Source: Victivallales bacterium (GTDB lineage Bacteria; Verrucomicrobiota; Lentisphaeria; Oligosphaerales; Lenti-02). Taken from it: a stretch of 18,914 nt of DNA. Positions within the stretch are counted from its first letter, which is position 1; every line of letters starts with the position of its first letter. Positions 7,389-14,348 of the stretch are shown piece after piece. The stretch lies in assembly GCA_018648945.1 (NCBI GenBank), contig JABGQJ010000063.1:1-18914 (forward strand), read 5' to 3'. A program made the translations under genes and the position numbers. The notes under the pieces are model-generated. The model worked only from the letters and a program-made list of their open reading frames with translations, searched no databases and was not told the DNA's origin.

Positions 7389-7840
7389 TGGTCGTTCACC
7401 ACAGAAAAGGATACACCGAACACTCGAGCAACACTCCACCGAGCCCCCACACCCACCAACAGTAAATATGGCCCCATGCCGGGGGTATTCCAGCTTCCTG
7501 GACGGTTTTGGTCTGCCTGCCGCTCGGTCCGCAACGGCTCCAGCGCAGCGAACCCATGCCAGCGGGTGCCACATGGCGGCGGCTGTCTTCGTGCCCGCAG
7601 GAGGATCTGCGAGAGGTGCGCGCCATTGCCTGGTTCCCGGCGGGATGCAGCCACAGCCACGGCCTGGCGTGCTTTGAGAGCAAAACTGCCCTGGCCCCAT
7701 GCCTTCCTGGCTTGCTTCACCGGCTAATGCAAGCTACTTTTAGCCCGCTGTCGCCCTCCTGTGGCGGCAGTTCCCTGCCTTGAACCGCTCTTTTTCTCAA
7801 CCGTCCGTCGCCGGACAAGCACAAAAGGTAGTCGCCACCC
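7389..7840. other. Divergent intergenic region, no gene supported
   Basis: This 452-nt gap separates the kinase gene (minus) from the cysteine-rich gene (plus). Open frames cross it on both strands but lack protein-like composition or good ribosome binding sites, as expected in GC-rich DNA. It must hold promoters for both genes. Only weak candidates are visible; the plus-strand one is listed separately. An 8-bp hairpin (CTGTCGCC/GGCGGCAG, one G-T pair, 7-nt loop) lies at 7748-7770 in the leader of the downstream gene, with no T-run after it. Confidence 0.5.
7710..7740 (+). promoter_or_regulatory. Weak promoter candidate overlapping an inverted repeat
   Basis: TTGCTT (7712-7717), a 17-nt spacer and TACTTT (7735-7740) give a 3+3 match to the sigma70 consensus. 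The spacer region carries a 6-bp inverted repeat GCTTGC/GCAAGC (7710-7715 and 7729-7734), which could be an operator. It lies about 100 nt upstream of the cysteine-rich gene. Confidence 0.22.
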
Positions 7841-8308
7841 ATGGGTCTGCTTGACAAAATCGCCGAACTGTTCGGGAGGGCGCCCGCTCCCCAAGCCGCC
7901 GCCGCTACCGGGGAGCAGAAGAAGCCAGCCCGCCAAGTCTACGGCGGCCCCGAGATCGAGCCGCCAGAGTGGGCTGCGTCGCTGCCCAAGGCGAAGCTGA
8001 TGGAAGCCTGCACCGAGCAGGCTGTCTGCAGGTTCAAGCCGCACATCGAGCTGAAGCGGATCATGTCCACGCGGCGGCAGTTCGACGGCAATCTCGAGAC
8101 GGAGTACGATGGCATTGCCGGTGGCTGCGGAGCCCTCAAGACCTTCGGTCTGACGGTCGCTAAACGCGACGGCCAGCTCACTCCCTACCGCTACTTTGAT
8201 CTGAATCACATCTACGGGTGCTGCTGCAGCAACTTCAAGCGGTGCATCTTCTACGAGATGGCAAGTGGGGAAGCGCAGGATCTGCAGAGCCGGCAGCGGC
8301 GCATATAG
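7841..8308 (+). CDS. Small seven-cysteine protein of unknown function
   Basis: 155 residues; I do not recognise the family. The N-terminus 'MGLLDKIAELFG' is a short amphipathic helix, followed by an Ala/Pro/Gln-rich linker (residues 13-42). The folded part (about 43-145) contains Cys57, Cys63, Cys96, the triplet Cys127-129 in 'YGCCCSNFKRCIFY', and Cys135. There is no signal peptide or transmembrane segment, so it is probably cytoplasmic, perhaps resting on the membrane through the N-terminal helix. Cysteine grouping in a reducing compartment suggests a metal or Fe-S site, but that is inference. AAAAGG lies about 13 nt upstream of the ATG, a loose ribosome binding site. It is divergent from the kinase gene and convergent with the transporter gene (30 nt apart). 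It reads as a genuine gene: balanced composition, conserved-looking aromatic and Cys residues, and a clean stop. Confidence 0.75.
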   Translation: MGLLDKIAELFGRAPAPQAAAATGEQKKPARQVYGGPEIEPPEWAASLPKAKLMEACTEQAVCRFKPHIELKRIMSTRRQFDGNLETEYDGIAGGCGALKTFGLTVAKRDGQLTPYRYFDLNHIYGCCCSNFKRCIFYEMASGEAQDLQSRQRRI

Positions 8309-8338
8309 CCACCGGTTCCGCTTCCGTCCCCGAAGCTA

Positions 8339-9550
8339 TCAGCCGGTCGGCGGTCGGCGACAGGCCCTCAGAAGGGCCAACTGGATGCTGGCCGTTGCTC
8401 CCATGAGCACGGCACAGCCGGTCAGCAACGGCGTGATCCCGACGCGTTGATAGACCACGCCGCCAAGCGAAGCACCGCAGCAGAGCCCGGCCGAGAGCAG
8501 TGACTCGTGGATGGCCATGCGGCCCACCCGCCGGGAACTGCCCACCGCACCGTGGAACAGGCTGTTGACATAGCCGAAGGCACTGAGAGCGCCGGCGGCG
8601 ACCAGCGCCAGCCCGATTCCAGCCATGCTGTGGGCGCTGCCAAGCCAGAGCAGCGACCCGCCGAGCAGAGCCGTGGTGCCGACCATCTGCCAGCCGCGGA
8701 AATGCCACCAGGCGGTCCGGCCGAGAATGCCCAGTCCGAAACTGGTGGCCAAGGCCCGAAGCAGCAGCAGACACCCCACGTCGCTTGCCTTCAGGTGCAG
8801 TTCGGTCCGTCCCGCCATCGGGAACACATTGAGAACGACGCCGGCAACCAGGTAGGTCGAGAAGACCCCGACCCAGGCGGGGAAGCGCAGCGGCGTGCCG
8901 TCCGTCCCCGGTTCCTGGGCAACGCCCCGCTGCTCGCGTTCGTGGGCGTCATCATCCCCTCCGATTCCCGGGAGAGCCACCACGGCCAGCGCGAGAAGCA
9001 GTCCCGCTGCTAAGTAGAGGACGGCGGAAACGACGAGGGGCAGCCAGGAGAAAATCTCGCTGCCCCAGCCGGCCAGCGCCGGGCTGAGGATTGCGCCGCT
9101 GCTCCAACAGACGTTGAAGGCACCCAGCCGACGGCTGAGCTGGCCCCCCTCGGCATTGGCGGACAGCCAGCCCATCAATGGCGGCCAGAATGAGGCGGCA
9201 GCGACTCCCAGGAGCCCGTTGAGCAGATAGGCCGATCCCAAGGAGGGAGCGGCAGCCAGCAGGCCAGTCAGCGCTGCCAGCACGAAGCTGGCCCCCAACA
9301 CGCAGAAACGCGGGCGGAGGCGATGGGACAGCGGCCGGAAGAGGTGGCAGGAGATCATATAGGCCAGGAACCAGATGCCGGCCAGGAGGCCGGTTTGCGC
9401 CTTGCTCGCGAGCAAGGCGTCGCGGGCGTGGAACAAGAGCCCCAGCCCAAGGTTGCCCTGTGCCATCGCGGCCAGGAAGGCCAGGGGGCCGATTACGGCC
9501 AGTTTGCTGGTCCTGACTGGGCTCGACTGCTCGGTGTCGGTATCGTCCAT
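8339..9550 (-). CDS. Major facilitator superfamily transporter
   Basis: A 403-residue integral membrane protein with about twelve hydrophobic helices in two halves. They are separated by a charged loop near residues 205-227 ('DDDAHEREQRGVAQEP'), the usual MFS layout and length. An Arg-rich 'RPLSHRLRPR' after the second helix sits where the MFS A-motif belongs, but the Gly/Asp residues of the classical motif are not conserved, so the subfamily is unclear. It is likely a secondary transporter in the cytoplasmic membrane; the substrate cannot be inferred. The ATG at 9548-9550 is preceded by GGGA about 5 nt upstream. It lies 85 nt downstream of the small secreted protein gene on the same strand and may be part of that transcript. 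Its end converges on the cysteine-rich gene. Confidence 0.85.
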   Translation of the reverse strand: MDDTDTEQSSPVRTSKLAVIGPLAFLAAMAQGNLGLGLLFHARDALLASKAQTGLLAGIWFLAYMISCHLFRPLSHRLRPRFCVLGASFVLAALTGLLAAAPSLGSAYLLNGLLGVAAASFWPPLMGWLSANAEGGQLSRRLGAFNVCWSSGAILSPALAGWGSEIFSWLPLVVSAVLYLAAGLLLALAVVALPGIGGDDDAHEREQRGVAQEPGTDGTPLRFPAWVGVFSTYLVAGVVLNVFPMAGRTELHLKASDVGCLLLLRALATSFGLGILGRTAWWHFRGWQMVGTTALLGGSLLWLGSAHSMAGIGLALVAAGALSAFGYVNSLFHGAVGSSRRVGRMAIHESLLSAGLCCGASLGGVVYQRVGITPLLTGCAVLMGATASIQLALLRACRRPPTG

Positions 9551-9628
9551 GCGCGTCCCGTCGATTCTCTCCGGCGCGGAAGCATAGGCCGCTGGCCGCA
9601 GGCTGGGTCTCTGCCCCCGTGTGCGCTT

Positions 9629-9645
9629 CCTGCCTTCAGGGCAGG
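9629..9645 (-). terminator. Hairpin at the end of the small secreted protein gene
   Basis: CCTGCC - 5-nt loop - GGCAGG is a perfect 6-bp stem, and the TGA stop codon of the gene falls in the loop. There is no T-run downstream on the minus strand, so it may be a weak or Rho-assisted terminator, or an RNA-stabilising hairpin before the transporter gene. Confidence 0.35.
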
Positions 9646-10439
9646 GCGATGGGGCCGATGTCCTTCCGCTTGCCCCCGATGCGGATCCCGCTCAGGGCGG
9701 GCACATGGGTGTAGCTGAAGAACGTGCGGGCCGGGATCTCATCCCGGTAGAGCTGTTGGCGGGAGACGACCTGCCAGCCAACCCCTTCCACCTTGGCACG
9801 CTCCACCCAGACCACATCGATGCTGTGGATGCAGCCCTTGAGCACGGCCCCGCTCTCGGCCAGCGCCTTGCCCAGGCGCATCTGCTGCAGGAACACGCCG
9901 GCCCGGACCCCGTTGCTCTCCAGTCGCTCGAACTTCTTCTGGTCGAAGAAGCCCTCCCAGCCGCCGATCCGGTCCTTACGCGGCCCGAGGGTCTCGCGGA
10001 CTTCCCCGAGGAATTTGTCCAGTGGCTGCTCGGGGTCGCCAGTACGCAGCAACCGGATTCCCTCGTGGACCTTCATCGTTTCGGCATCGATCACCACCAC
10101 ATCGTACAGATCCCTCGGCAGATTCCAGAAAATCACCCCGGCACCATCGTCGATCGTCTTGCCCTCATAGGGCTTGAACTTTTGGCGGTCGCCTTCCTTG
10201 GTGCCCTTGCGCGGCTTGCGGTTCTTGCGGTTCTTGCGGCCCCACGCCACCACCAGCCGTTTGCCAGGGGTCTTGAAGCGGACCATGAGCTGGCCCGTGT
10301 ATTGCTCCGGGTTCTGCGGCCGGGCGTAGAGATAGGTGCCGACGGGCACCACACTGCCGCCGGCGCGCACCGCCACGCACGAGACCAGCAGGAGACCACT
10401 CAACAAGACGCGAACAGGGATCGATGGCAGGGACTTCAT
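9636..10439 (-). CDS. Small secreted protein or lipoprotein, unknown function
   Basis: 267 residues, family not recognised. The N-terminus (Lys2, then a hydrophobic 'VRVLLSGLLLVSC' core) is an export signal. 'LVSC' fits a lipobox with Cys21 as the lipidated residue, but 'VRA' just after could equally be a signal peptidase I site, so lipoprotein versus secreted is open. After the signal come a beta-rich stretch (about 30-70), a very basic Lys/Arg patch ('RKNRKNRKPRKGTK', about 68-81), and a mixed domain with 'VVVIDAETMKVHEGIRLLR' and several aromatic residues. No enzyme motif is visible. Its ATG overlaps the TGA of the PA14 gene by 4 nt (ATGA), indicating translational coupling and a probable joint role at the cell envelope. 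Confidence 0.72.
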   Translation of the reverse strand: MKSLPSIPVRVLLSGLLLVSCVAVRAGGSVVPVGTYLYARPQNPEQYTGQLMVRFKTPGKRLVVAWGRKNRKNRKPRKGTKEGDRQKFKPYEGKTIDDGAGVIFWNLPRDLYDVVVIDAETMKVHEGIRLLRTGDPEQPLDKFLGEVRETLGPRKDRIGGWEGFFDQKKFERLESNGVRAGVFLQQMRLGKALAESGAVLKGCIHSIDVVWVERAKVEGVGWQVVSRQQLYRDEIPARTFFSYTHVPALSGIRIGGKRKDIGPIALP

Positions 10440-12526
10440 TTGACCGACTCCTTGGCCTTCCGGGCGGCTGGATGGTTCGGATACTCCTTGACGATCTTGA
10501 GGAAGACTTCATTCGCCTTGCCGTTCTCTCCCGCCTTCTGGAGGATCATGCCGCGCAGCAACTCCACCTCGGGGAGATTGGGCAGCAAGGGGTCCATGAG
10601 GATGGCGCCGTCCAGTTCGGCCAGCGTGCCATCCAGCCAGCCCAGGCGTTCCCAATACCGCGCCCGAGCCAGAGGCAGCGTACCGTGCACCCGATCGACC
10701 GGCGCGATGTCCGACCACTCGTGCAGCACCTCGCGCGCCTGCAGGACGAACCCGGCCTTCATCAGGTCGTAGTAGCGTTGCCGAAGAGCATTGCTCTTGA
10801 CCGCCGCTGCCGCAAACAGCTGGCTGTTCCCGGTCTTGCGCGTGCGCAGAAACTCGACCTCTCTCGCACGCAGGAGCTCGTCAAGGACCTTCTTTGCTTC
10901 GTCCGTCTTGCCTTGCAGGACCACCAAGTCAAGTTGCAGTCCCCACAGCATGGGCCGTTTATCCTTCGGGGCGCCGCGGAGCATCCTGGACAGGAGCTTG
11001 TCCGCCGTGGCAAAGTCCTGGGTCCGATAGAGGAGGAACTCCACGTATTCCCGGGCGGTCTTGCCCCACGCCTTCTGGCCCCGGACCAGCTTCTCCGCCT
11101 CGGCAAAGGCCTTGGCGCTCTTCTCGGGAAAGGTCTTCCCTGCCGCGCGGGCCAGGCCCACGAGGGCCTCGTAACGCTCCTCCTGCTCGAGTTTTCCTCG
11201 GGCAACAAGGGCTTCGTAGACGGGTACGGCATCCTCGTTCAGTTCCCTGAAATTCAGGAAATGGATGTAGCCCCGCAGGGTGCTGGCATCCAAGTCGGCC
11301 AGGTTGGCCGAGAGAATCAGGGCGCTGTAATGCTTGAAATCAGCCGCGTTCCGCAGGGAGCGCGCCCTGGGCGGTTTCTCGCTGATAGCGACCAGCCCGG
11401 TCGCTGTCACCCGCTTCCTGGTGACTCGGACAGGCATGCTCTGCGTGCCGCAGAGAATGCGTCGACTGGTCTTCCCCTTGCCGGCAAATCCATCCCGGAA
11501 GAGGAATGTGGCTTCCTTGCCATCGTGCGTGCCGACCTCGATCTCGGTGTACTGAGCCCCGGCATAGCTCATGTAGGACAGCTCCTTGGTCTGGAAGGCG
11601 GGCAGAGGCACATTCCGGTGTCGAGGCTCGAGCCGTTCAAGCTTCGTCTTGCCTGGCTGCGCGAAATCCTGGGGACGCAGTGCATACTTGTTGCGCCCGT
11701 CGATCCACTGGCCGATCAGGGCCGTCATACTGCCGCCGAGATCCACCAGGACCATGCGGACCTTGTGCAGCCCCTTCGTCAGCACCACCTCCTTGCGGCA
11801 CTCGCCTCGCGCGGCGTCCCTCGCCCAGTGACGCCCGTCCCGCTTCAGGATCTGGCGGTCGTCGATGAACAGGTAACCCGCATCGTCGGTGGCCATCATA
11901 TAGGTGTACTTGCCCGTCTTCGGGATCCTGAGATAGCCGTCAAAGACGAGCAGCACCGCATCGGTGGAATCCACCGGGTTGTGGGCCTGCTCGATTTTGT
12001 CGACGAAGACGGTGCCGAGATTCTTGGACTGCTTCAGGAGTTCCGCCACCTGCTGCCAGTTGCCGGCGGCCCCCTTGGGGAGGGTCCGCACATTGCAGAG
12101 GAGGCTGTGCAGAAAGGCGGTCTTGTGCACGGGGCTCCTCATCTTGGATCCGAAGTAAACGTAGATCTTCTTGCTTGCTGGCTGGGGGCGCACCAGCGCG
12201 AGTGCTTCGTTCCGGGCTCCCTTGCCAACGGGCTGGGACGCCAACTGCTGGCCCGTCTGGTCAAAGGACCAGAGCTCGCTGCCATCCTCGGCACCCAGGC
12301 CGCAGATGGGCACGGCCACGACCGCTCCCCCCTTCGGGTGGTTCGCCTTGGACACGATCCCAAACACCGCCCGGTACGGCGAAGCCGCATGGTGCCAGGG
12401 TGCCCCGGCCGCAGCGTGGAGCCGGACCTGGAATCCCATGGCTCCCATAGTCAGGAACAAGGCAAGACAGAGACGAGAGCACGGTGACAGCTGGCAACGG
12501 CTCGAACCGGGAGGGAAGCGTATCAT
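10436..12526 (-). CDS. Secreted PA14-domain protein with TPR-like C-terminus
   Basis: 696 residues from the ATG at 12524-12526. The frame is open to 12628, but this start gives a normal signal peptide (core 'LCLALFLTMGAMGF', cleavage near LHA) and lies about 54 nt after a promoter candidate. GGAG is 13 nt upstream, rather far. After the signal comes a region opening 'PWHHAASPYRAVFG' (about 42-130), possibly DUF2341-like. Residues about 176-276 form a PA14 domain: 'VFDGYLRIPKTGKYTYMMAT' then 'DDAGYLFIDDRQIL', the beta-barrel carbohydrate-binding or recognition fold of adhesins, glycosidases and toxins. The last 230 or so residues are Ala/Leu/Lys-rich helices with TPR-like spacing ('AREYVEFLLYRTQDFATADK', 'NEVFLKIVKEYPNHPAARKA'). 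It is probably an extracytoplasmic glycan-recognition protein. No catalytic motif is visible. It is coupled by ATGA to the downstream gene. Confidence 0.82.
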   Translation of the reverse strand: MIRFPPGSSRCQLSPCSRLCLALFLTMGAMGFQVRLHAAAGAPWHHAASPYRAVFGIVSKANHPKGGAVVAVPICGLGAEDGSELWSFDQTGQQLASQPVGKGARNEALALVRPQPASKKIYVYFGSKMRSPVHKTAFLHSLLCNVRTLPKGAAGNWQQVAELLKQSKNLGTVFVDKIEQAHNPVDSTDAVLLVFDGYLRIPKTGKYTYMMATDDAGYLFIDDRQILKRDGRHWARDAARGECRKEVVLTKGLHKVRMVLVDLGGSMTALIGQWIDGRNKYALRPQDFAQPGKTKLERLEPRHRNVPLPAFQTKELSYMSYAGAQYTEIEVGTHDGKEATFLFRDGFAGKGKTSRRILCGTQSMPVRVTRKRVTATGLVAISEKPPRARSLRNAADFKHYSALILSANLADLDASTLRGYIHFLNFRELNEDAVPVYEALVARGKLEQEERYEALVGLARAAGKTFPEKSAKAFAEAEKLVRGQKAWGKTAREYVEFLLYRTQDFATADKLLSRMLRGAPKDKRPMLWGLQLDLVVLQGKTDEAKKVLDELLRAREVEFLRTRKTGNSQLFAAAAVKSNALRQRYYDLMKAGFVLQAREVLHEWSDIAPVDRVHGTLPLARARYWERLGWLDGTLAELDGAILMDPLLPNLPEVELLRGMILQKAGENGKANEVFLKIVKEYPNHPAARKAKESVK

Positions 12527-12579
12527 GGTCCGGATCGGTCTCCTTGTCGAAGAGGATTGCAGGCCAAAGCTCTCCCCAC

Positions 12580-12608
12580 ACAGTACCACCGTCCGCGCAA
12601 CCTGCCCA
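12580..12608 (-). promoter_or_regulatory. Possible promoter of the PA14 gene
   Basis: On the minus strand, TGGGCA (12603-12608), a 17-nt spacer and TACTGT (12580-12585) match the sigma70 consensus at four and three positions. The -10 lies 53 nt before the ATG, similar to the other promoters proposed in this window. It sits in the 149-nt gap after the FHA gene. Confidence 0.3.
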
Positions 12609-12675
12609 GCGTCTGTTGGGCGGGACACGAGCTACGCGCGGTGGTGGCGCGTCACGATGCGTCGGGAGATCTGGC

Positions 12676-13194
12676 CTACTCGATCTCCCGCACCCTTGCG
12701 CGGCGACCACTGCCGCTGGGCAAAGACGCAGGTCTGAGCTGGACTTCCTGCTCATCGAGGTCGCCGGCACCCGGGCGGATCCTGAACCGCGGATCTTCCT
12801 CCTGGCCATTGCCGGAGAGGCCGGCGGGCTGGACTGCCGGACCCTCGATGCGGGGAGCTGCATCCTCCATAACGACGACTTGCGGAGTCTGCACATCCGG
12901 GGTGTAGAGGATCTCCGCGACCCCCAGCCGAATGCGCGCGCCGTTCACCAGGGCGGTCTCCTGGATCCGTTCGCCATCGACGAACGTGCCCGACTCGGTG
13001 TCGAGGTCGCGCACATGCCAGGCATCGTCCTTGAAGAAGAATTCGCAGTGGTGCGTGCTGAGGGTTCTGTCGCCCGGCAGCCCGACATCGTTGCCGTCAC
13101 GCGTGCGACCGATGCACAGTGTCTCGTGCTTGGCTCGCCGCACCGGCTCCTTGGCTCCTTGCGCAGGCACGCAGACCAGAAATGTGGCGTTCAC
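12676..13194 (-). CDS. FHA-domain protein
   Basis: 172 residues from a GTG at 13192-13194. FHA domains bind phosphothreonine peptides, usually downstream of Ser/Thr kinases. The domain is at about residues 24-100: 'CIGRTRDGNDV' (Gly-Arg), 'LSTHHCEFF' (the Ser-x-x-His core, Ser46 and His49), and 'DTESGTFVDGERI', where the usual Asn before Gly-Thr is Ser68. Residues about 105-172 are Pro/Glu/Gln-rich and look disordered. The frame is open far upstream, and an ATG at 13243-13245 is in frame. However, the GTG has a perfect AAGGAG 8 nt upstream, and the ATG lies inside the promoter -10 box. The protein is cytoplasmic, with no membrane segment. No kinase is adjacent; the only one in the window is about 5 kb away. 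Confidence 0.87.
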   Translation of the reverse strand: MNATFLVCVPAQGAKEPVRRAKHETLCIGRTRDGNDVGLPGDRTLSTHHCEFFFKDDAWHVRDLDTESGTFVDGERIQETALVNGARIRLGVAEILYTPDVQTPQVVVMEDAAPRIEGPAVQPAGLSGNGQEEDPRFRIRPGAGDLDEQEVQLRPASLPSGSGRRARVREIE

Positions 13195-13202
13195 GGTTTT
13201 GG

Positions 13203-13208
13203 CTCCTT
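13203..13208 (-). promoter_or_regulatory. Ribosome binding site deciding the FHA start
   Basis: AAGGAG on the minus strand, 8 nt upstream of GTG 13192-13194, is the best Shine-Dalgarno match in the window. It argues for the GTG start rather than the in-frame ATG 51 nt further upstream, which has no such site. Confidence 0.75.
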
Positions 13209-13240
13209 GAGTGACCTTAGCTGCCGCGTTCTCTCTCCCC

Positions 13241-13269
13241 ACCATATCGTCGGGCGGAACCGCCGTCAA
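13241..13269 (-). promoter_or_regulatory. Sigma70-like promoter of the FHA gene
   Basis: On the minus strand, TTGACG (13264-13269), a 17-nt spacer and TATGGT (13241-13246). The -35 matches five of six consensus bases and the -10 four of six. The transcript would start near 13234, about 40 nt before the GTG. The FHA gene therefore appears independently transcribed from the SDR gene upstream. Confidence 0.6.
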
Positions 13270-13360
13270 TCGAGTGAGTTGAAGAACACAGGTGCGGGGA
13301 CTTGCCGGGGCAAGGCAGCGGACGCGCTCTCCAGCATGGCGGCTGGTCGCTGCGTCCCCG

Positions 13361-13380
13361 CCCTCCTCCACGCCGGAGGG
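13361..13380 (-). terminator. Hairpin just after the SDR gene
   Basis: CCCTCC - 8-nt loop - GGAGGG forms a 6-bp stem starting 5 nt beyond the SDR stop codon on the minus strand. No T-run follows, so its terminator role is uncertain, but position and GC content fit. It separates the SDR gene from the FHA promoter. Confidence 0.35.
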
Positions 13381-13385
13381 GATTC

Positions 13386-14162
13386 TCAGCAGTCCTCCGC
13401 AGCGTAATGGGCGTCGTCTGGTTCCTGAAGGTCCGGACCGACCAGATGGAGGCCCCCGTCCACGTAGATGATCTGGCCGGTGATCGTCTCGGCCTGGGCC
13501 AGGAAGAGGCAGGTCTCGGCGATCTCCTCGGGTGTGGAGTGTCGGCCCATGGGTACGTATTTCACCAATCGTTCGATCTTCTCGGGCGCCACCCCGGGCG
13601 GGGCGAGGACAACGCCGGGAGCGACGGCGTTCACCCGGATTCGGGGGGCCCACTGCACGGCCGCCGCCTCGGTCGCGTCCCGCAAGCTCTTCTTGGCAAA
13701 GCCATAGGTCCCGGCGGAGGGGTCGACTGTGGCCACCCGTTGATCGAGGATGTTGATGATGCTCCCTTCTTCGCAGAACCGAGCGAAGTCCCGCATCAAG
13801 AGGAACGGGGCCTCGAAGTTGATCAGGAAGTCCTCCCGCAGGCTTTCGGCAATGACATTGGTCAACTGACAGCGACGATAGACCGAGGCGTTGTTGACGA
13901 GGCAGTTCAGGCCGCGTCCACTGCCCATCAGTTTGGGGATCAGGCGCTCACGCTCTGCGTCCACCAACAGATCCGCCTGGACCAGCTCATGCCCGACCGA
14001 GATCCCGTTGAGCACCGCGAGCAACTCGCGGGCGGGCTCTTCGGATTGGTTGTAGTGAACCACGACGGTGGCCCCGGCTTCTGCGAACCGCAGGGCAATC
14101 TGGCGACCAATCCGGACGCCCCCTCCGGTAATCAAGACGCGGGTGTTTGCGAGCGGGTTCAT
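13386..14162 (-). CDS. Short-chain dehydrogenase, pteridine-reductase-like
   Basis: 258 residues. An NAD(P)H-dependent SDR with the nucleotide loop 'TGGGVRIGR' (residues 12-20), 'NNAS' (90-93) and the catalytic Tyr153-x-x-x-Lys157 in 'TYGFAKK'. The residue 13 before the Tyr is Asp140, where classical SDRs have Ser. This Asp/Tyr/Lys set, Arg17 in the nucleotide loop and 'HYNQS' (36-40) are the features of pteridine reductase PTR1 and E. coli FolM, so I infer a pterin or folate reductase (NADPH to dihydropterin). Generic FabG-like activity is the alternative. The start is ATG 14160-14162, with GGAG 9 nt upstream; the longer open frame upstream lacks protein-like composition. The C-terminus carries a short acidic extension ('DLQEPDDAHYAAEDC'). 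No folate or pterin synthesis gene is nearby, so context does not help. Confidence 0.85.
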   Translation of the reverse strand: MNPLANTRVLITGGGVRIGRQIALRFAEAGATVVVHYNQSEEPARELLAVLNGISVGHELVQADLLVDAERERLIPKLMGSGRGLNCLVNNASVYRRCQLTNVIAESLREDFLINFEAPFLLMRDFARFCEEGSIINILDQRVATVDPSAGTYGFAKKSLRDATEAAAVQWAPRIRVNAVAPGVVLAPPGVAPEKIERLVKYVPMGRHSTPEEIAETCLFLAQAETITGQIIYVDGGLHLVGPDLQEPDDAHYAAEDC

Positions 14163-14224
14163 GTTGATGGTCTCCGTTGCGATCTCGGTTTCCTTCGCTG
14201 GTGACGCATCCGCCCCATCATGGC

Positions 14225-14252
14225 AAGCTAGTTGCGCTTGGTTGCCTGTCAA
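14225..14252 (-). promoter_or_regulatory. Promoter candidate for the SDR gene
   Basis: On the minus strand, a perfect TTGACA (14247-14252), a 16-nt spacer and TAGCTT (14225-14230). The -10 is weak but has the key TA and final T. The predicted leader is about 55 nt, like the other promoters here. Confidence 0.45.
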
Positions 14253-14275
14253 GAAACTGGTTCCCCTCCTTGACA
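14247..14275. repeat. Inverted repeat of TTGACA in the divergent SDR/beta-helix intergenic region
   Basis: TGTCAAG (14247-14253) and CTTGACA (14269-14275) are perfect 7-bp inverted arms separated by 15 nt. The left arm is the -35 of the SDR promoter candidate. The right arm could be a plus-strand -35 for the beta-helix gene, but no acceptable -10 is found 16-18 nt downstream. It may instead be a binding site for a dimeric regulator between the divergent genes. Confidence 0.4.
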
Positions 14276-14348
14276 TTACCCGGCGCTGGCAGGAACTTGG
14301 CCACCCCTCCCGAGGTCGAGCGTTCACTCCAGTCTAGGAATTGGTTCC

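Noticed and set aside
7389..7700. N-terminal extension of the kinase by about 104 residues
   Set aside because: The extra residues are Pro/Arg/Gly-rich with stray cysteines, and the TTG at 7386-7388 has its own GGTGA site and gives a sensible N-terminus.
10424..12487. A 687-codon plus-strand open frame antisense to the PA14 gene
   Set aside because: No domain or signal is visible, it starts inside the neighbouring gene, and the minus strand carries PA14 and TPR-like patterns.
13301..13314. CTTGC-CGGG-GCAAG hairpin between the SDR and FHA genes
   Set aside because: A 5-bp stem with no T-run and no relation to a stop codon is weak in GC-rich DNA; the hairpin at 13361-13380 is better placed as an SDR gene end.
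13246..13653. Longer N-terminus of the FHA protein running into the SDR gene
   Set aside because: It would overlap the SDR gene end by over 260 nt and cross the promoter; the sequence is low-complexity, and a strong ribosome binding site supports the GTG start.
14270..14298. Plus-strand TTGACA as a promoter for the beta-helix gene
   Set aside because: The hexamers 16-18 nt downstream (GAACTT and neighbours) match the -10 consensus poorly, so it is reported only as an inverted repeat arm.
14163..14327. Longer N-terminus of the SDR
   Set aside because: The extension lacks protein-like composition, covers the promoter candidate, and the ATG at 14160-14162 has GGAG 9 nt upstream and matches the normal SDR N-terminus.
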